Of a stretch of 51,912 bases of DNA, positions 1-7,608 are shown in pieces; positions within the stretch are counted from its first letter, which is position 1, and every line of letters begins with the position of its first letter. Position numbers and translations under genes: made by a program. Origin of the DNA: Actinomycetota bacterium (GTDB lineage: Bacteria; Actinomycetota; Rubrobacteria; Rubrobacterales; Rubrobacteraceae); the NCBI GenBank assembly GCA_004563715.1, contig ML214234.1:2888-54799 (forward strand). Reading direction: 5' to 3'. The notes beneath the pieces are model-generated. The model was not told the DNA's origin and did no database searches. It saw nothing but the letters and a program-made list of their open reading frames with translations.

Positions 1-721
1 AGATGATAAAGGGATCCTTCCCGCCCAGCTCGAGGTTCGCCCGGATCAGGCGCTCCGCGGCGGCGACCCCGACCTTGCGCCCCGTCTCCTGGCTGCCGGT
101 AAAGGCGACCAGGTCTACGCCGGGGTGACGCACGAGCATCTCGCCCACGTCGCCCGCGCCGTAGACGACCTGCAGGAGCCCTTCCGGCAGCCCCTCCATA
201 AGCTCCGCCATCCGGCGGGTAGCCAGGGGTGTTTCTTCGGAAGGCTTGAGGATCACGGCGTTCCCGGCGGCGAGCGCGGGGGCCACCTTCCAGGCCGCGA
301 GCAGCAGCGGGAAGTTCCAGGGCACGATGCAGGCGACGGTGCCCACAGGCTCCTTTATGACGAGGGCCAGTTGCTGCGGCTCGATGGGGGCGGGCAGGTA
401 GCCCACGGAGTCGCGGGCGATCTCGCCGTAGTAGTCGAAGCAGGCCGCTGTCCAGCCGACTTCGTCGTGGTTCTCGATGTAGGGCTTGCCGCCCTCCAGG
501 GTCATGGTCTCGGCCAGCTCGTCCGCGTGGTCGCGCAGGTTGCGGGCGAGGTCGTGGAACAGCTCCGCCCGGTCGAGCCCGGCGAAACCCTGCCACTCCT
601 CGAAGCCGGCGCGGGCCTTCTCCGCGGCGGCGTCAAGCTCCCCGCGGGATGTGGTCTCTATCTCCTCTATCGGCTCCCCGGTCGCCGGGTTGACGACCGG
701 GAGAGAATTGCCTTCAGTCAA
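1..721 (-). CDS. Aldehyde dehydrogenase, NAD-dependent (partial, C-terminus beyond left edge)
   Basis: The first 240 residues of an aldehyde dehydrogenase are visible; the rest lies outside the window. Family landmarks are PWNFP (134-138), KPSE for the cofactor (159-162), FTGS (207-210) and ELGGK with the general-base Glu (about 231). The catalytic Cys is not in view. The start is TTG at 721, seven bases after an AGGAGG-like site, and it overlaps the stop of the upstream PotC gene, so the two are translationally coupled. As the last visible gene of a polyamine uptake and oxidation operon it probably oxidises 4-aminobutanal or 3-aminopropanal to the amino acid. Family certain; substrate inferred from context. 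Confidence 0.93.
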   Translation of the reverse strand, partial: MTEGNSLPVVNPATGEPIEEIETTSRGELDAAAEKARAGFEEWQGFAGLDRAELFHDLARNLRDHADELAETMTLEGGKPYIENHDEVGWTAACFDYYGEIARDSVGYLPAPIEPQQLALVIKEPVGTVACIVPWNFPLLLAAWKVAPALAAGNAVILKPSEETPLATRRMAELMEGLPEGLLQVVYGAGDVGEMLVRHPGVDLVAFTGSQETGRKVGVAAAERLIRANLELGGKDPFII

Positions 722-1539
722 CGGTCCTCCTTTCCCATGAAAAAGCGGCTCCCGCCGAGGATCAGGATCATCGTCGCCACCAGGATCACGGTGGAGAGGG
801 CGTTGATGACCGGCGAGACACCGAACTTTATCATCGAGTATATCTTGAGCGGCAGCGTGCTCGACCCGACCCCGGCGACGAAGAACGTGATCACGAAATC
901 GTCGAACGAGAGCGTGAACGCGAGCAAGGCCCCGGCCATCACGCCCGGCAGTATGAGCGGCAGCGTCACCCGCAAAAAGGTGGTGACCGGGTTTGCGCCG
1001 AGGTCTTGGGCCGCTTCCTCTATGGACTCGTCCATGCCCGAGAGCCGGGCGCGCACAACGATGGTGACGAACGAGATGTTGAACGCCACGTGGGCGATGA
1101 TGATGGTCGTGAGCCCGAGCCCGAAGCCCACGGCCACAAAGAACGCCAGCAGGCTCACGCCGACCACGATCTCCGGCATGACCGTCGCGGCGTAGATGGT
1201 GGAGTCGGCGAAGCTCTTGCCCCGGAAGCGGTAGCGGGTGAGGGCCAGAGCCGTCAACGTGCCGATGGCGGTGGCGACGATTGTGGAGGTGCCGCCCACG
1301 ATGAGGGAGTTGTAGAAAGCGTCGAGGACCGACTGGTCGTTCCACAGCGCCACGTACCAGCGGGTCGAGAAGCCCTCCCAGACCTGGGTGCTGCGCGCCT
1401 CGTTGAACGAGAAGACCATCAGCACCAGGATCGGGGCGTAGAGGAAGATGTAGATCAGGGCCGCCATCAGGAGCAGCGCCCGGTCGGGCAGCCGGCTGAC
1501 GCCCTTGTGCACGAAGCCCGGGCTGTTTCTTCCGCGCAT
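718..1539 (-). CDS. potC: Spermidine/putrescine ABC transporter permease (PotC-like)
   Basis: This 273-residue inner-membrane permease has about six hydrophobic segments, an N-terminal cytoplasmic stretch and the EAA loop (EAAQDLGANP...) that contacts the ATPase. It belongs to the polyamine/opine class of ABC permeases and pairs with the PotB-like gene just upstream. I take ATG at 1539, two bases after the PotB stop; the longer open frame upstream only runs antisense to nothing useful and through PotB. The stop at 718 overlaps the aldehyde dehydrogenase start. Neighbours PotA, PotD, PotB and polyamine-oxidising enzymes support a putrescine or spermidine substrate. Confidence 0.92.
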   Translation of the reverse strand: MRGRNSPGFVHKGVSRLPDRALLLMAALIYIFLYAPILVLMVFSFNEARSTQVWEGFSTRWYVALWNDQSVLDAFYNSLIVGGTSTIVATAIGTLTALALTRYRFRGKSFADSTIYAATVMPEIVVGVSLLAFFVAVGFGLGLTTIIIAHVAFNISFVTIVVRARLSGMDESIEEAAQDLGANPVTTFLRVTLPLILPGVMAGALLAFTLSFDDFVITFFVAGVGSSTLPLKIYSMIKFGVSPVINALSTVILVATMILILGGSRFFMGKEDR

Positions 1540-1541
1540 GG

Positions 1542-2405
1542 CTAGACACCCCCCAGCTTCTCGGTGCCGATCCTGCGGACGTAGAACATAATCGCCCCGA
1601 GGAGCAGCACGGCGAGCATGACCGCCAGGGCGCTGCCGAAGGCCCAGTCGCGGGCGTTGAGGAACTGCTGCTGGATCAGGTTCCCCAGCAACACCGTCTG
1701 GGAGCCGCCGAGCAGGTTGGGGATCACGAACTCCCCGGCCGACGGGATAAAGACCAGGATGCTGCCCGCGATGACGCCCGGCATGCTCAAGGGGAACGTC
1801 ACCCGCCAGAAGGCGTGCCACCGCCCGGCCCCCAGGTCGTGGGCCGCCTCCTTGAGGCTCGTGTCGAAGCGCTCCAGGGTGGCGTAGAGCGGCAGGATCA
1901 TGAACGGCAGGTAGGAGTAGACCATCCCCATCAACACCGCCTGGGGCGTGAAGATCAGGCTTATAGGGCCGTCGGTGATGCCGAGGAACTGCAGCGTGCG
2001 GTTGGCGATGCCGTTGCCGCCCAGTATGACGACCCAGGCGTAAGCCCGGATGAGCAGGCTCGTCCAGAACGGGACCATCACCAGTATGAGGAGCGCGGTC
2101 TTCCAGCGCCCGCCCCGCAGCGCGATAAAGTACGCCAGAGGGTAGCCCAGGGCTAGGCACAGCAGCGTGTTGATAAACGCGATAACGAGGGTGCGGACCG
2201 TTATCTCCAGGTACAGCGGGTCGAAGACCTTGAGGTAGTTGGAGGGGTTGAATCCGAGGGTGAGGCCGCCGTAGATCCCGCTGGTCCCGAAGGAGTAGGC
2301 CAGGATCAGGAGCAGCGGCAACAGGAAGAAGACCCCGAGCCAGAACGCGGCCGGCCCGAGCAGGGCCGCGAGCCCCAGGCTCCAGCCCTTTCCTTTCTCT
2401 CCCAA
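1542..2405 (-). CDS. potB: Spermidine/putrescine ABC transporter permease (PotB-like)
   Basis: A 287-residue permease with six predicted membrane helices and the EAA loop (EAAHDLGAGRWHAFWRV) followed by the typical LPxxxPGVIAG segment. It would form the channel with the PotC-like subunit. The start is TTG at 2405, one base after the stop of the binding protein gene; no strong ribosome site precedes it, so translation probably depends on coupling from PotD. The order A-D-B-C differs from the E. coli A-B-C-D order. Family assignment is firm; exact polyamine specificity is inferred. Confidence 0.92.
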   Translation of the reverse strand: MGEKGKGWSLGLAALLGPAAFWLGVFFLLPLLLILAYSFGTSGIYGGLTLGFNPSNYLKVFDPLYLEITVRTLVIAFINTLLCLALGYPLAYFIALRGGRWKTALLILVMVPFWTSLLIRAYAWVVILGGNGIANRTLQFLGITDGPISLIFTPQAVLMGMVYSYLPFMILPLYATLERFDTSLKEAAHDLGAGRWHAFWRVTFPLSMPGVIAGSILVFIPSAGEFVIPNLLGGSQTVLLGNLIQQQFLNARDWAFGSALAVMLAVLLLGAIMFYVRRIGTEKLGGV

Positions 2406-2406
2406 T

Positions 2407-3543
2407 TTACGAGCTCTTTACTTCGGTGAAGATGCGCTCGTAGTCGCGGGTCGCCTCGCCGACGTCTTCTATGACCTCCAGCCGCTCGAAGACCTCGTCC
2501 GGAGGGTTCCACTCCGGGATCTCTTGCAGCTCCTCGTCTATGAGCGGGAGCGCGGCCTCGTTGGGGGTGCCGTAGTAGGTGTAGTTGGTGAGCTCCGCGC
2601 CGGGCTCTTCGGCGAGGATGTAGTTTATAAACTCGTGGGCGAGCTCCGGGTTGCGCGCCCCGTTGGGGATGCACATGTTGTCCGTCCAGCGGGTCGCGGC
2701 GGGCGAGGGGATCACGTAGGCGAGGCCCTCGTTCTCTAGGGCCGTGAGGATCCCCTCACCAGAGAAGACGTGGCCGAGGAGGATGTCGCCGTTGGCTACT
2801 TGCGGGCTGATCTCCGTGGAGTCGAAGTACCCGCGCAGGAGGGGCTTCTGCTCTATGAGCATCTGCTTGGCCTCTTCCAACTGGCCCGGGTCGGTGGCGT
2901 TGACGGAGTAGCCCAGCCGGTAGAGCGCAACCCCGAGCGTCTCGCGCACGTCGTCTATCATGGCGATCTGGACGGAGTACTGCTCGTCGAACATAAGGTC
3001 CCAGCTATTTATCTCCCCGAGCTCGGCCTGGTTGTAGAGGATGCCGGTGGTGCCCCACTGGTAGGGCACGCTGAAGCGGTTCTCCGGGTCGTAGGAGAGG
3101 CCCCGGAAGTTCTCCCCGACGTTCTCGAAGTTGGGGATCTTCTCGAAGTCCAGCTCCTGGATCACGTCGCTCTTGGCCATGATGGCGACCATGTAGTCCG
3201 AGGGCACGATGACGTCGTAGCCCGTGCCGCCGGCCTGCAGCTTGGCGAGCAGCTCCTCGTTGGAGGCGTAGGTGTCCTGGGTGACCGTGGCCCCGGTCTC
3301 CTCCTCGAAGCCCGGGATGGTGCTCTCGGCCACGTAGTCCGACCAGTTGTAGAAGTTGAGCCGGCCGTTGCCGCCGCCATCGCCGCCGTTGCCTCCCTCT
3401 TCACCACCGTTCCCGCTCTGGGCGGTGGTGTCCGGCTGGCAGGCGGCGAGTATCGAGAGGGTCGAGCCAGCGAAGGCCCCCGCTCCCGCGACCTTGAGGA
3501 ACCTGCGGCGCGTGATCCGCTTTGCGTCTGTATTCCGGTGCAC
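2407..3543 (-). CDS. potD: Polyamine-binding lipoprotein, Tat-exported (PotD-like)
   Basis: A 378-residue solute-binding protein. The N-terminus has a twin-arginine motif (RRRFLK, 12-17), a hydrophobic core and a lipobox LAAC (Cys about 35), so it should be Tat-exported folded and lipid-anchored outside the membrane. A Gly/Asn-rich linker follows, then a PotD-type fold beginning NFYNWSDYV. I choose GTG at 3543 rather than the in-frame TTG at 3549, because the AGGAGG site ends directly at that TTG and lies six bases before the GTG. That ribosome site is inside the end of potA. Extracytoplasmic capture of putrescine or spermidine is inferred from family and operon. Confidence 0.92.
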   Translation of the reverse strand: MHRNTDAKRITRRRFLKVAGAGAFAGSTLSILAACQPDTTAQSGNGGEEGGNGGDGGGNGRLNFYNWSDYVAESTIPGFEEETGATVTQDTYASNEELLAKLQAGGTGYDVIVPSDYMVAIMAKSDVIQELDFEKIPNFENVGENFRGLSYDPENRFSVPYQWGTTGILYNQAELGEINSWDLMFDEQYSVQIAMIDDVRETLGVALYRLGYSVNATDPGQLEEAKQMLIEQKPLLRGYFDSTEISPQVANGDILLGHVFSGEGILTALENEGLAYVIPSPAATRWTDNMCIPNGARNPELAHEFINYILAEEPGAELTNYTYYGTPNEAALPLIDEELQEIPEWNPPDEVFERLEVIEDVGEATRDYERIFTEVKSS

Positions 3544-3545
3544 GT

Positions 3546-4670
3546 TCAACCTCCTAACACGAGACAGTTGCGGGCGTCCCAGGATACGGTGACCTCGTCT
3601 CCGACATCGTAGCCGCCCGCGTCCTGAATGTTCTGCTGGTAGAGGGCCAGCTTTCTACCGTCGGGTAGCCAGGTTATGTACTGCGTGCTGACCCCAAGGT
3701 AGACGATCTGCCGCACTTCGGCCGTGCAGACGTTGTCGCCCGCGGCCCCGAACCGGACCTTCTCGGGCCGGACGGCGACGTGGACCTCGGAGCCGGGCTC
3801 GGGCTCCGCTCCGTCCTGGGCTACCGCCTCGACCTTAGCCCCGTCCGGGACGACGAGCGTCACCTTCTCCCCGTTTACGGACTCCACCGTGCCGGAGAAC
3901 AGGTTGGTCTGGCCGATAAAGTTGGCGACGAAGCGGTTGCGCGGTCTTTCGTAGAGGGTGGCGGGGTCTGCGACCTGCTGGACCACGCCCTCGTTCATCA
4001 CCGCGATCCGGTCGCTCATCGTGAGCGCCTCTTCCTGGTCGTGGGTGACGTAGATGAAGGTGATGCCGACCTCGTGCTGGAGGTTCTTGAGCTCCAGCTG
4101 CATCTCCTTGCGGAGCTTGAGGTCGAGCGCCCCGAGCGGCTCGTCGAGGAGCAGCACCTTCGGACGGTTGACGAGCGCCCGGGCGAGCGCCACCCGCTGC
4201 TGCTGGCCGCCGGAGAGCATGCGGGGCTTGCGCTTCTCGAAACCCTGTAGCTGCACCATCTTGCAGGCCCGCGTTACCCGCTGCCGCAGCTCCTCGCCCT
4301 TGACACCCGCCCGGCGCAGGCCGAAGGCGACGTTGTCGAAGACGTTGAGGTGGGGGAAGATGGCGTAGGACTGGAAGACGGTGTTGACGGGCCGCCTGTA
4401 GGGCGGGACGCCCTGAACCGGTTGCCCGGCCACGGAGATTTCACCCTCGCCGGGCTCCTCGAAGCCGGCGATCATGCGCAGCGTGGTGGTCTTGCCGCAC
4501 CCGGAAGGTCCCAGCAGGGAGAAGAACTCGCCCTCGTAGATGTCTAAATTCAGGTCGTCGACCGCCACGAAGTCCCCAAACCTCTTCGTGATGCCCGAGA
4601 GCGCGACGGCCACTTTCCTGTCTACCGGCGGCGCGTCCGGCGGCCGCTCCTGGATGCGTCTGTCCTCCAA
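3546..4670 (-). CDS. potA: Spermidine/putrescine ABC transporter ATPase (PotA-like)
   Basis: A 374-residue ATPase. Walker A is GPSGCGKTT (54-62), the signature is LSGGQQQRVALARAL, Walker B is VLLLDEPLGALD, and the His-switch is YVTHDQEEA. The C-terminal third is a TOBE domain, as in PotA and MalK. The start is TTG at 4670 with an AAGGAG site seven bases upstream. It energises the PotB/PotC channel downstream. It follows the amine oxidase after 34 bases, so uptake and catabolism are co-transcribed. Confidence 0.94.
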   Translation of the reverse strand: MEDRRIQERPPDAPPVDRKVAVALSGITKRFGDFVAVDDLNLDIYEGEFFSLLGPSGCGKTTTLRMIAGFEEPGEGEISVAGQPVQGVPPYRRPVNTVFQSYAIFPHLNVFDNVAFGLRRAGVKGEELRQRVTRACKMVQLQGFEKRKPRMLSGGQQQRVALARALVNRPKVLLLDEPLGALDLKLRKEMQLELKNLQHEVGITFIYVTHDQEEALTMSDRIAVMNEGVVQQVADPATLYERPRNRFVANFIGQTNLFSGTVESVNGEKVTLVVPDGAKVEAVAQDGAEPEPGSEVHVAVRPEKVRFGAAGDNVCTAEVRQIVYLGVSTQYITWLPDGRKLALYQQNIQDAGGYDVGDEVTVSWDARNCLVLGG

Positions 4671-4704
4671 CGTCTGTCTCCTTTTTGCTCTTTCCTGCCC
4701 GGCC

Positions 4705-6051
4705 TTACCCCTGCACCGGGACGAACGTCGATGCTCTTGCCTCCAGCTCGTCAGCGACGGCCCGGGCGGCCTGTATCCCGCCTTTTACCGCGCTGTTCAT
4801 AAAGCTCGGGGCCGCCGGCACGGCCTCGGCGCCCGCGAGCCGGACGTGGCCGAAGGCGCCGCCCATCGCTTTCCCGAACAGTGCCAGGTCTCCCGGCGCC
4901 AGGATCATGTAGCTCCCCCGCGTCCAGTAGTCGTGGGCCCAGGCTTTCTCGACGACCCGCGCCGGCTCCGGCACGTCGTAGAGCCGCCGCAGCAGCCCCA
5001 CCGCCCGCTCCTTGCGCTTCTCTGCCGGCAGCCCCAACTCCGCCAGCAGCGGCCGGCCGCTGGCGAAAGATATTATCCCCCGGCTACCTTCCGCTGTCTC
5101 CGGGTCCTGGGCCGCGCTGAGGTAGCCGAGCGGGGTGTCGGTGAGGGTGAAGCGGGAGGCGTCCACCACCTCGTCGAAGACGAACGCCATCTTGCGCACC
5201 ACGCCGTAGGTCGCGCCGGAGAACATGCGCCGGAAGGTCGGCGGCGGTTCGGGGTGGAACCGGATGGTGGGGTAGACGGTGAACGGCACCGCCATCACGA
5301 CCCGCCGCGCCCGCGCCAGGCGCGGCCCGGCCTCCGTCATAAACCGCACCTCGATGCCGCCCCGGTCCTGCGCGACGTCCGTGACCGGTGCGGCGTAGCG
5401 CACCCGGTCTCCGAGCTCCCGCGCCGCGGTCCGGGCGATGCCGCCCGCTCCGCCCCGGACGCGGTACTCGTTGCCCCGTCCCGGGCCGCCGCGGGTGGCG
5501 ACCTTGGCGGCGTAGGCGTAGAACGACATCCGCTCGGGCGGCACGGTGGAGCCGCAAGTGGAGATGAGCGTCTCGACGGCGTGGACCCCCTCCTCGCCCA
5601 TCCCGGCCCCGCGCAGCCACGCCGCGACGCTGACGTCGTCCTCGGGCGCGTCTCTCCAGTACGTCTGCGGGTCGTGGCCCGCGGCCGCTTCAAGGAGGGC
5701 CTCGTTCATGCGCCCGTAGACCCGCGCGTCCTTCTCGGAGAGCGGCATCTCGCCCGTCGTCTCGCCGTGAAGGTGCCAGCGGGCGTCCGCCTTGCGGCGC
5801 CCGTGGGGGTAGATTTCTATGCCGAGGTCGGAGATAAAAGACCGGAGTTCCTCGTGGGCCGCGTCCACCCACTCGCCGCCGGTGTCGAAGACGAGGCCGT
5901 CCAGGTCCACGACCCCGGTGCGGCCGCCGGGGCGGTCCCGGGCCTCCAGGACGAGGACCTCGAGCCCGGCGCGGACCAGCTCGCGGGCGGCGGCGAGGCC
6001 GGAGAGGCCGGCCCCGACGACGACCACGTCGGGGTCTCGCGCGCCGCCCAC
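4705..6051 (-). CDS. Flavin-dependent amine oxidase (putrescine/monoamine oxidase family)
   Basis: A 448-residue protein of the MAO/polyamine oxidase family. The FAD-binding GAGLSGLAAARE motif is at 13-24, followed by the second nucleotide contact (ARDRPGGRTG) and the family block DTGGEWV. The C-terminal FAD contact includes AGAEAVPAAPSFMNSAVKGGIQAA. There is no signal peptide, so it is cytoplasmic. GTG at 6051 lies four bases past the aminotransferase stop. It likely oxidises putrescine or a related diamine to an aminoaldehyde, which the operon's aldehyde dehydrogenase would take on. Another primary amine remains possible. Confidence 0.9.
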   Translation of the reverse strand: MGGARDPDVVVVGAGLSGLAAARELVRAGLEVLVLEARDRPGGRTGVVDLDGLVFDTGGEWVDAAHEELRSFISDLGIEIYPHGRRKADARWHLHGETTGEMPLSEKDARVYGRMNEALLEAAAGHDPQTYWRDAPEDDVSVAAWLRGAGMGEEGVHAVETLISTCGSTVPPERMSFYAYAAKVATRGGPGRGNEYRVRGGAGGIARTAARELGDRVRYAAPVTDVAQDRGGIEVRFMTEAGPRLARARRVVMAVPFTVYPTIRFHPEPPPTFRRMFSGATYGVVRKMAFVFDEVVDASRFTLTDTPLGYLSAAQDPETAEGSRGIISFASGRPLLAELGLPAEKRKERAVGLLRRLYDVPEPARVVEKAWAHDYWTRGSYMILAPGDLALFGKAMGGAFGHVRLAGAEAVPAAPSFMNSAVKGGIQAARAVADELEARASTFVPVQG

Positions 6052-6054
6052 GCT

Positions 6055-7419
6055 CTAGCTCCGGTAGCCGAGCTCGCGCTCCAGCTCACCGATGGCGTCG
6101 TCGGTAATGTCGGCGATCTTCGAGAGCACCTCCTTGTCGGAGATGAGCGCCGGGGAGTACTGGATCACGGGCTCGTCTTTGTCGTCGAAGCGGCAGAGCA
6201 GGCCGTTTTCTACGAGCTTCCTGGTCAGCACGCCCTTGAAGTACTTCTGGTACTCGTCGCCTTCGAGCGGCGTGCCGTCGGCTTTCTCGGGCTTGACCTC
6301 GACCGCCCAGAAAAAGCCCATGCCGCGTACCTCCTCGACGATGGGATGTCCCTCGGCCATCCGCCGCAGCTCGCCCTCGAAGTGCCCTTCCAGGTCGTAG
6401 ACGTTCTGCAGCAGGTTCTCCCGCTCGATGATGTTTATGTTCTCCAGGGCAACCGCCGCGCTGACCGGGTGGCCTCCGAAGGTGGAGCCGTGCATGAACA
6501 TCGGCGCTTTTTCCCGGAGCGTGTCGGCTATCTTGTCGTTGACCACCACGCCGCCCATCGGGCAGTAGCCGCTGGTTATGCCCTTCGCAAACGAGGTCAT
6601 GTCCGGGACCACGTCGAAGCGCTCGATGCCGAACCACTCACCCAAACGCCCGAAGGCGCAGATCACGGCGTCCGAGACGAGCAAGACCCCGTGCCGGTCG
6701 CAGATCTCACGCACCTTGCGCCAGTAGTCCGGCGGCGGCACGAGACACCCGCCCGCATTCTGCACCGGCTCTAGCACCACCGCCGCCACCGTATCCGGCG
6801 GCCCGAACTCGATGGCCTCCTCGATGGCCTCTGCCGCGCCCTCCGGGTCCTGCTGGGTGTTGGAGACGTGCATAAAGCCCGCCGGCAAGGGCTCGAACGG
6901 GGCCTTGAAAGCGGGGAGCCCCGTCACCGAGAGCGCGCCCATCGTGGTGCCGTGGTAGGCGATCTTGCGGCTGATCGTCTTGTAGCGCTCGGCCTCGCCG
7001 TTGGCCTTGTGGTACTGGCGTGCCAGCTTTATGACGGTCTCGACCGCCTCCGAACCCGAGGAGACGAAGAACGACGAGTTCAGATCCCCCGGGGCTATCC
7101 CGGAGAGCCGGGCCGCCAGCTCCAGCGAGCGGGGGTGGTGCATGCTCCAGTTGGGGAAAAAGCCCAGCTCCTTCATCTGGGTGGCCGCGGCTTCGGCTAG
7201 CTCCGTCCGGCCGTGGCCGACCTGGGTGGTGAACAGACCAGCGAGGCCGTCCACGTACCTCTTGCCCCTCTCGTCGGTGACGTAGGAGCCCTCCCCGGAG
7301 ACGATCACTGGCAGCTTCGACCAGTCCTCCGCGTACGGCGTGAAGTGCAGCATCAGGTTGTCTACGCCCGGTAACGACGTACCGGGCCCGCCCTCCCCGA
7401 GCCCCCGCATTACTTCCAT
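6055..7419 (-). CDS. Class III omega-aminotransferase (putrescine/beta-alanine:pyruvate type)
   Basis: A 454-residue PLP enzyme. GSEA phosphate-binding residues lie at 122-125, YHGTT near 155, the PLP-ring Asp at about 250 (SDAVICAFGR) and the Schiff-base Lys at about 279 (SFAKGITSGY). It resembles SpuC-type putrescine-pyruvate and beta-alanine-pyruvate transaminases. I take ATG at 7419, which has AGGAGG seven bases upstream; an upstream in-frame extension lacks a site. It is the first gene of the polyamine operon, with a good promoter 57 bases upstream. It and the amine oxidase give two ways to produce the aminoaldehyde. Confidence 0.91.
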   Translation of the reverse strand: MEVMRGLGEGGPGTSLPGVDNLMLHFTPYAEDWSKLPVIVSGEGSYVTDERGKRYVDGLAGLFTTQVGHGRTELAEAAATQMKELGFFPNWSMHHPRSLELAARLSGIAPGDLNSSFFVSSGSEAVETVIKLARQYHKANGEAERYKTISRKIAYHGTTMGALSVTGLPAFKAPFEPLPAGFMHVSNTQQDPEGAAEAIEEAIEFGPPDTVAAVVLEPVQNAGGCLVPPPDYWRKVREICDRHGVLLVSDAVICAFGRLGEWFGIERFDVVPDMTSFAKGITSGYCPMGGVVVNDKIADTLREKAPMFMHGSTFGGHPVSAAVALENINIIERENLLQNVYDLEGHFEGELRRMAEGHPIVEEVRGMGFFWAVEVKPEKADGTPLEGDEYQKYFKGVLTRKLVENGLLCRFDDKDEPVIQYSPALISDKEVLSKIADITDDAIGELERELGYRS

Positions 7420-7475
7420 AGCCCTACCTCCTTCGTCCCCAGACCCCGGATAAACAGTAGTTAATGGTTTCACAA

Positions 7476-7504
7476 ATCCTACACAGTTACTGGAACAAGG
7501 TCAA
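7476..7504 (-). promoter_or_regulatory. Promoter of the polyamine operon
   Basis: On the minus strand TTGACC (7504-7499) is followed after 17 bases by TAGGAT (7481-7476), a good housekeeping-sigma promoter. It is placed to transcribe the aminotransferase gene starting at 7419 and the six genes behind it. The surrounding 190-base gap is AT-richer than its neighbours and holds no gene. Confidence 0.6.
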
Positions 7505-7608
7505 GGTTTCTGGAGCATATAGGCGGGGGTCTCCGCGTTTAATATACGGGTGGCTAATAATATTGGGGCATCGGTTGTCCGGGTGGCCAACGCGGGGGCC
7601 GCCGGGCT

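Noticed and set aside
4540-6774. A 744-codon open frame on the plus strand opposite the amine oxidase and aminotransferase genes
   Set aside because: It is a GC-driven antisense frame with Arg/Pro/His-rich low-complexity translation; the minus-strand genes show clear family motifs and ribosome sites.
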